Source: Paraspadella gotoi
Lineage: Eukaryota > Chaetognatha
Reading direction: 5' to 3'
Assembly: GCA_051294375.1 (NCBI GenBank)
Contig: CM119265.1
Coordinates: 5,438,556 to 5,502,555, forward strand
Length of the DNA: 64,000 bases
The notes under the pieces were generated by a model that saw only the letters and a list, made by a program, of their open reading frames with translations, was not told the DNA's origin and made no database searches. Position numbers and translations under genes: made by a program. Shown here piece by piece: positions 57,843 to 64,000 of the stretch; within the stretch, counting starts at the first letter, position 1; each line of letters opens with the position of its first letter.

Positions 57843-59484
57843 ACTCAATGTTAAAGAGAAAAAACTTGAATATTGTCAAACACTGATGAAGACTCTAAAA
57901 ATACAGAGTCGAAACATGTCTGTCAAATTGTCACTAAAATTCGTTGTCAAAACAAATAAAAATTGTTTTTCTCCTAATTTATAACCTTAACCTTTGACCC
58001 TAAATGCTAAACACTAACCCAAATCCCTAACCCTCATCAAAAACCAAGTCCATAACCTTAACCACTAACCTTATCCCTAACCTCTTCCCAAATCCAAACT
58101 TTTAGTAAAAAATTGACCCAATTCCGAATTTCAAATAGAATTGGGCATTCTGGGAAAATAAGGCCGATTCCGTTCACCTTAGTGAGAATTAAACCAGGTT
58201 AAAGTCAGAAAAAAAAATAACGAAAAACTTCTGTTAAATAAAAATTTTAAAAATGTGCTTACAATGCTTACATTTTAATATTTATCTTGAAAATTGAAAG
58301 TTAAAAATGTTGAAAAAGTTGAAAACGAATTGGCAAAATTATTATTTCAAGCTCATTCGTTGCCGCCCGTGTCTCTTGTACTCATTTATTCGTCTCCTCC
58401 TTCAGTACGGGAAGACTTTGCGACTTAACAGAGATCGAAAGAATGCAAAAGTTTTATATTTGGTTGGTGGCCAAATGCAACAACACTGGCCAGGTCTTCC
58501 CGTTAAGAACAATCACATGGGATGTCGACTTAAAGATCTCCATTAACCCCGGCGAATTGGTGGGACGCATGTCCAAGCTTTTAGAGCCCAAGGTGTGTCG
58601 TGTAGTTAACTAGTTATATATAGTTCTTCTTGTTTCTTACTTAGTGAGCCGTGGGAATACCACAAACTAAAGTGTTATTTACTCGTAAACCCCAACTCGA
58701 CAAAGTGGCATGTTGCTATAACAAGGTCATTCTGTTCGGATACGACGGTCATTTTTACTGACCACTACGGGTCACAAAGTACAAGGACTTAGTCGTCGTC
58801 GTCGTCCTCGTCTTTGTTAGAATCATTTGAGCTCCCAAAAAGTGCGAAAATATTGTTACTAAAGACAGAAATAATTGTTATATGTTAGGGACAGAACCGT
58901 TCATTATGAATTGTGAACCGTTGTTGAAAGTTCGTCGCCAAGTTGAGGAATGTCGCCTGAAAATGTTCTTGTTGCTGTTGTTCGGAAGTCGACCTCACCA
59001 ATGAAGAGACAGAAATAATTGTTATGAGTCACAGAACCGTTCAATATAAGTAGTCCCTGAGATTCGGATCAGGTTGTAACACCGAGTTACCGGCGGTTTA
59101 AGCGCCCCGTCCCCTTTTACTGCTCGGCGTCCACCGGGCTAGAACCCCGGATGTTCGGGTTGGGAGCCGAATGACTTGCCTCCTGCACCAATGGCCGCTG
59201 ATGAACGTTTGGTGGGTTTTAGTCCACCATACCACTCGTAAAGGTTCAAGGGGGTGCGCCCGTTCTCAAATGCATAAACTGCTCACGTCTCCCCACGGTC
59301 ATTAAAGGTTCAACGACCTCCAGTAGTGTTGGAGTCGATTGTGGAGATTCCTGAAGAGGCGCTTTCACCCCCTGACGCCAACCACGCTCAGATGCTTGTC
59401 TGGCGACCGTTAAACCGGTTATCTCACCTTTCTCTCATTGTTCCGCCCAGGTTGGTCAAATTCATAACTCAAAAGTTCAAATAG
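55350..59484 (+). CDS. FAM78: FAM78 family protein
   Basis: Six exons in exact phase: 55350-55521, 55622-55742, 55893-55997, 56068-56181, 58406-58592, 59308-59484; 291 residues, close to the 283 of human FAM78A. Recognisable family blocks: KTPSFRAEAAITLPP, IGWVQACSYMKFCNRYGKYG, SSWEFPQLNSG, DSSGQYFPFYG, FYIWLVAKCNNTG with TITWDVDLKISINPGE, and the ending DANHAQMLVWRPL. The function of FAM78 is not known. The first 30 residues are not conserved, so the start at 55350 is only the first in-frame Met after a stop and a further 5' exon is possible. Intron 4 contains a Penelope-like element and telomere-like sequence, intron 5 a SINE. Confidence 0.88.
56405..56495. repeat. Degenerate telomere-like (CCTTAA/CCCTAA) array, left part
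   Basis: Units such as CCTTAACCCC, TTCTTAACTTTAACC, CCCTCACCCTTAACCC. Interrupted by the Penelope-like element and resumed at 57980. Confidence 0.6.
56529..56588 (+). repeat. Left inverted end of the Penelope-like element
   Basis: Perfect reverse complement of 57919-57978. Confidence 0.95.
56640..57275 (+). pseudogene. GIY-YIG endonuclease remnant of a Penelope-like element
   Basis: Begins with a linker typical of the end of a PLE reverse transcriptase (LREQLVKPKDKIPRTKTSGAV), then CAGAGNQPCTAAYVGETGKS, the GIY-YIG core with the downstream Arg and His (DRFKQHTKPYRD). The later conserved part (GHLFRETDCLVLSHDQNW, IYIKALEPSLNRDG) is in another frame, so at least one frameshift lies near 56850. 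It ends with a basic, Pro/Arg/Glu-rich tail. Non-functional as it stands. Confidence 0.75.
57868..57935 (+). ncRNA. Hammerhead-ribozyme-like motif at the PLE 3' end
   Basis: CTGATGA (57883-57889), stem II GACTC/GAGTC, GAAA (57911-57914), then the palindrome ACATGT and C57920. Bases ACA before the box can pair with TGT after C57920 to start stem I. This fits a hammerhead with minimal stem III. As in the copies at 5 and 8 kb, one extra A follows the CTGATGA box. Predicted cleavage is 3' of C57920. Confidence 0.6.
57919..57978 (-). repeat. Right inverted end of the Penelope-like element
   Basis: Perfect reverse complement of 56529-56588; it starts at the predicted ribozyme cleavage position. 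Confidence 0.95.
57979..58095. repeat. Degenerate telomere-like array, right part
   Basis: ATAACCTTAACC, CCCTAAATGCTAAAC, AATCCCTAACCCTC, CCTTATCCCTAACC units continue the pattern seen left of the Penelope-like element. Confidence 0.6.
59010..59232 (-). mobile_element. tRNA-like SINE (family A), copy 5
   Basis: Copy of 16531-16747 with about a dozen substitutions, in the last intron of the FAM78 gene. A short fragment of the same family's outer end is at 58880-58910. Confidence 0.78.
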
Positions 59485-60360
59485 ATTCGACAAGAAAATT
59501 GTATAAATTGACTTGACAGATATTGGTTTCTTATAAGTTAAAGGGGAATTTTGTTTATATAACTATAAGCAAAGAAAACTTTGAATTCTGTATTATAGCT
59601 AGCATAGCATATTTCGAGTGACTATATTCAAAACTTATGTATGGCAGGTTTAGTTATTAGTCGATAATTTTCGTTTAATAAAAATAAAATAAAAAATAAA
59701 AAAAACAAAAAACCGTTTAATCAGTTACGGTTCTCTGCTTTTCCAGCTTCCAGCCCTGTCCAAGGGCAGTAGATCTTGAAAACGATCATGTTTACGAAAA
59801 CTACAGATGCAAATAATCCCCTTTTTAACATTTTTTTTTCCTAATAATTGTCGATCCTAAGTGGAATAAAGAAATAACAACGATTTGACTTGTTTGTTGG
59901 ACAACATAGGGGGGTAGTGTTTTTATTAGGACGAAAGCACCAAAATTTCTCGTACACATTGATAAATATCAACTTAAATAACAAGGTGAATGGCAGTCTT
60001 TTTTTTTATAAAGGATAAATTTATTTTTTTTTTTTCGTCTAAGTAGAAAGTGATATATTTCATCACAAGGTATAACAATTAATTATAAAGAAAAGAACGA
60101 TGCGGTTTTTTTGGAGATTTTGTAACTACTGATACGTAAACTAGCGAAAAAAATATGATGAAACTGTCGTGACAAAACCCAAAAATAGGTTTGTTGATAA
60201 TACAACGAAAATCATCGGAAAAAAAAACGGTACTCGGTTGCGAGGGGTCGATTTTTATTTTTTATTTTATGAAAAAGGAGTGAGGGGGGGAAAGAAAAGG
60301 GGAGAAGGGGTGTCGAAAGTGTGTTCCCGATCGCAGAGGACGCGCCACGAACTCTCCTCA
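59485..60360. other. Spacer between convergent FAM78 and innexin genes
   Basis: AT-rich; contains the 3' untranslated regions of both genes. Nothing else is seen. Confidence 0.6.
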
Positions 60361-62593
60361 TCAAAACGGATCTCGGGGCGGCGCAGGGGCCGTCGGTTTC
60401 AAGTTGCCGACCTTGCCGCGGTTTCGCTTCACCGGTGAACAATGAACGGAGCTGCTTCCACCTCCGCCGCCGCCGCCGCCGCCATAGTTCGTGCCTCCGC
60501 GCTGCAGCTGCGCCGCGTGCGGGTTGTTGCACACGCTGCGCGGGCTGCTGTGGTGGCTCTCGTTGTTGCTGCCCGAGAGTTGGTTACAGTTTTGCCCGCC
60601 GAGTACGCCGCCGCCGCCGCCGCCCCCCGAGTTTAGGGCGTTGATGCGCTGACTGAGCGTCTCGCGAAGATTGTCACGCAAGGTGGAATGGGTGGTGCCG
60701 CTCCCGGCGTCACGATGCGTTGGCGCCGTCGCCGGAGGAGGAGGGACGTCGCGGATGGAGTTGGCGCCGTAGTGGGGCGCCCTATCGTTGCCGAGAAGGT
60801 GGGCGTGCCCGTCTAGATCCGACTTCTTTTCGGGATTGTTCAGTTTTAGGTAGATTTGCCCGGCTAAGGTTGAAAGAACAAACGAAAGAAGAAAGACTCA
60901 AAGAGATGTAAATTTTGAAATGGTAAGATTTACATTTTTTTTTAAATAACAGATCAAAAATTATTTTCAGTAATAGTATCTGTTTTGCTTTTTGATTGTT
61001 TCGTAAATTAAAACTTCCCAAAAGACTGCATAACTAAACTATATTATCCTTTCCTAGATTCTCACCTGTTTGATGCCCGAGTAGCGGGTGGTCTGGGGTG
61101 ACCCCGTTGATGTGGAGGGGCGGGCTGGGCGGCCAGGCGGTTCCGCTCGCCTGGCTGGCCAGCGTGCTCCCGTGTAATTCGTGCATGTGGATGCGTTTGA
61201 AGTCGTCCCAGAGTTTGTCCAACACGGCCGCGACGACGATTCCGCCTTGGGGGAAATATTTTGATTGAATTCATCGATTGATTGATTGACTAAAATTTTT
61301 TCGTCGGGTTTTATTGCTCGGTTTTACTTTATATTGATCTTTTTGATTGACGTCACCTATGTTAATTTCGACTAATTGAAGGAGAAACACGCCATCCCTG
61401 CGCAGATAGACCGAAGCGAATTTTCGCGAGAGTCTTTTGTCTTCACGATTTTTCAGCTTCTTCATCCTCGTGAGGTAACCTGAAGCGAGGAGAAGAAAAA
61501 AGAGACGTTGGGTGACGTTGGGTGATGCTGGGGTTGGCGTAGGCGTTGGCGTTTGCATTGGCGCTAGCGGCGGCACGAAGCGGCGCTCGAAATCGAAAAC
61601 AGAGAAAAGCTTTTTACGTTGAGTCAAGAAATCGACATTCGAGAATGGATGGAGGAAAGGAAAGGGAGAGAGGAAGGTTGAGGCAAGAAGGAAAGAGATG
61701 GAGCACCTTTGTGATGCACGAGGGAAGAAGGAACGAAATGGGACGGTTTTGGACGCCGTAGTGATGCAAAAAGGGAAGAAGGAAAAGCTAAAGCACCACT
61801 GTCAATTAATGATACATGGACCAACCGTTCGAATAAAAGGAATAAAGAAAAAATAAGGAAAGAAAAACGAAACGAAATAGCTACATGACAAACAGATAGA
61901 GTCAGGCGAAGGGAATTTGGTCTCATTCGGCGACCAACATATGCCATTGTCAAGGTCGCTCACCCTTCACGAAGGACATCCTGGTCCGACTGGCGTTTCT
62001 CCAGACCCAGAGGAAGACGGAGAGAAAAGTGGCGAGGAGGAGGAAAATGAACCAGAGAGTCAGACAGGCGTACAGCTTGTCGTTGTAGAGATTGATCGGC
62101 AGCACGCACTGCACCGTGTAGTGGAGCAGATTTCCCTGGTGGGTGAGAGAAAAGGGAGACGTTTGATGAGGGAATAAGGGGGATGAAGCGGAAATACGGG
62201 AAGGGAAATGGAATAAGTAAGTAAGGGGGAGGCTTGGGTAGCGGAATTGGGAAATATATCATAAAGTGGAAAAGGGGGGAAAATAGAGAATAAGTCGAGG
62301 AAAAAGAGAAGAGAAAAGGAAGAGGAGGAAGGAGAAAAGAAAAAGAGAAGATAAGACGAGAGAAGAGAAGAGAAAAAGTTAGGAGGGGAAAAGGAAATTC
62401 GGGTTGATGGGGAGAAAAAGATCCGACTCTGAATTATTCATGGTCTCGAAGCATCGAGGCGGCGTAGGCAAGCGTCGGCAAGCGTCGGCCAGCGTCGGCA
62501 AGCGTCGGCAAGCCTCGGCGTCGGCCACGGGCGTCACAAAGTCACTTTCGCCGATCGCGGAATGGGCCGTTCGTTCCGCAACGAACGCTATCT

Positions 62594-62632
<39 letters not shown>

Positions 62633-62881
62633 TCTCTCTGCTCTCTCTTCTCTCTCTCCTCCTCTCTCTCTCTCTCTCTCTCTCATTCACTGCGCCGCGG
62701 CGAAGGGACTTGTTTCTTCTTGCGCGACGCGCGCCGAAACAGATTCAAAGGTCCGGTTTTATGGGTAGACCCTTCACCCGCTGGTCGCCAGAGCGAGACT
62801 TTTGGCGAAAAAAAAAAAAAAAGAAAAAATATCTTTTCGGCGTCCGTTTTGTGTTTTTTTTTTTTTTTTTTTGTGTTTTTT

Positions 62882-62920
<39 letters not shown>

Positions 62921-64000
62921 TTTTTTTTTTTTTTTTAAATATAATATGTTATTTTCGGATTCGACGGTCTCTTTTGCTTTTCGTTACATAACAAACCTAC
63001 GTAAAACGGTAAAAGCCTGTTGTATCCCGAACTGTCTTTTCCTGTCTATTTTTTTGTATTCTATTATCGCTTTCTTTCCTCCACCCTCGCCTTCCTTTCC
63101 CCCCCCGCTGTGCTTCCCTTCCCCCCCCTCCTCCGGCCGATTGTAAGGCACCTCCAGGGTCTAAGATAAAGAGGGGGGTCCTAAAGAGGAAAGAGGACTG
63201 TCAAAAAAAAAGTTTATAAATTTTATTTATTTTTTATTTTTTCGTATAAAAGTTTTTGGAAATACAAGGGCACGCAACATTCAATTACACAAGGTTAAAT
63301 AACTCTCTCCTCTCTCTCTCTTCTCCCGTTCTCCTTCTCTCTCTCTCTCTCTTCGTCCTCGCCTCTCTCTTCTCGGGGGTCATCTCTCAACCTGTTGGTG
63401 TGCCGAGTATTCGCAAATGGTTTGAATGGGAAAACGAAGGGAGGAGATCCACGTGTCTTCGTAAATAAGGCCGTAAATGACGTTGAATCCGTGAAGAATG
63501 TGTTCCGTTCCCAAAAATAACGTCAAACAGTAGAGCTGAAAACCGTGAATAATTAATGGCCAAGTCGTACGCAGTAAGTACTCAGTAAGTTTCTTTGACA
63601 CCTAAATAATAATACTCTGGGTGATATTAAATTAGATTCGATTAAAAGCTAGTCTTGATTAAAACTAGTCTTGATTGAATGCTTTAAGGATCCTGATAGT
63701 TATGTTATGAAGGTTTTAACCACCACCATAGTTTATTAATAAATCAAAGGATAATCATAATGTTTACATTGTAACATTTTATAATTGACATTTCCTCCTC
63801 ACCTGGAATGTGAGATTGACCATGTAAAAAAACTTGATAAGTAAGAAGAGAAAGAAGAGATAATTTCCGTAGAGTTTTCCTATGCAAACGTTTTGTTTGA
63901 GCCGCTGCAAACAGCCAGTGGCCGAGTCGTTGTGAGTGATGGACATGAATCTGAGGAAGACGTGGTTCATTTTTAAATTAATTTCGGTCTTGAATGAGGA
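60361..64000 (-). CDS. Innexin (gap-junction/hemichannel protein), 5' end outside window
   Basis: Seven exons on the minus strand: 63803-63950, 63392-63536, 61964-62135, 61357-61479, 61066-61245, 60361-60863, preceded by at least one exon beyond the right edge. Landmarks: YGNYLFFLFLLIKFFYMVNL (second membrane segment region), FPIQTICEY, then YTVQCVLPINLYNDKLY, the most conserved innexin motif, a following membrane helix, and FASVYLRRDGVFLLQLVE of the cytosolic part. The C-terminal tail is long, with poly-Gly, Asn/Ser-rich and Pro/Arg-rich segments coded by GGC/GCC repeats (60455-60485, 60605-60640). Innexins form the gap junctions of most invertebrates. Confidence 0.87.
62590..62940. repeat. 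(CT)n tract and long poly(T) in an innexin intron
   Basis: CT-rich run at 62590-62684, then poly(A) and a T-run of about 80 bases at 62856-62937 with single G/A interruptions; likely unreliable in assembly. The open frames with poly-Phe here are artefacts. Confidence 0.9.

Larger units (their letters stand above)
56529..57978 (+). mobile_element. Penelope-like element, internally deleted, with 60-bp inverted ends
   Basis: Bases 56529-56588 are the exact reverse complement of 57919-57978 (60 of 60). Inside are the end of a reverse-transcriptase linker and a GIY-YIG endonuclease remnant, a spacer, CT tracts, and a hammerhead-like motif abutting the right inverted end. GIY-YIG nuclease, terminal repeats that can be inverted, and hammerhead ribozymes are hallmarks of Penelope-like elements. 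The reverse transcriptase proper is missing, so the copy cannot move on its own. Confidence 0.8.

Noticed and set aside
62404-63146. Frames with poly-Ser/Leu and poly-Phe in the innexin intron
   Set aside because: They translate CT and T homopolymer runs.

Overview
This is a nuclear chromosome segment from an invertebrate animal. Genes are split by short GT-AG introns. The protein set (innexin, chains of calcium-binding EGF modules, kringles, a C-type lectin, a SID1-family channel and a FAM78 protein) is metazoan, and an innexin argues against a vertebrate. I cannot place the phylum. Exon joins below were chosen because splice sites and reading phases agree across successive exons; no transcript evidence was available.

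Layout, left to right. (1) 1-697, minus: 5' part of an unrecognised basic, coiled-coil-like protein. (2) 1539-20693, minus: a large secreted or extracellular-matrix-type protein with a signal peptide, an unassigned Cys-containing N-terminal part, an acidic linker, about 19 calcium-binding EGF modules, two kringles and a Cys-rich C-terminus. Its 3' part is present twice (2372-6207 and 6233-9308) around a 25-N gap; this looks like two overlapping contig ends that were never merged. (3) 22474-41049, plus: a PNPLA2/adipose-triglyceride-lipase-like lipase. Its long third intron holds two complete antisense genes, a JmjC oxygenase (29047-30844) and a folate-receptor-like secreted protein (32188-33963), plus four tRNA-Cys genes. 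A fifth tRNA-Cys lies in intron 2. A 2.1-kb tandem duplication copies the lipase exon 3. (4) 41488-43108, plus: a Ser-rich open exon that may be an alternative end of the lipase. (5) 43572-51582, minus: a SID1/SIDT-type multipass membrane protein. (6) 52670-53940, minus: a small secreted C-type lectin. (7) 55350-59484, plus: a FAM78 orthologue, with a Penelope-like element in intron 4. (8) 60361 to the right edge, minus: an innexin lacking its 5' end.

Much of the rest is repeats: long (CT)n/(GA)n and (ATTT)n tracts, at least two tRNA-headed SINE families, a SINE-like family sharing a core with one of them, and Penelope-like element (PLE) fragments.

The strongest lead is the PLE family. The copy in the FAM78 intron has a GIY-YIG endonuclease remnant, perfect 60-bp inverted ends, and a hammerhead-ribozyme-like motif whose predicted cleavage site falls at the inner edge of the 3' inverted end. 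Two small related copies in the kringle gene carry the same motif. The genes do not form an obvious pathway; they look like ordinary neighbours in a compact animal genome.
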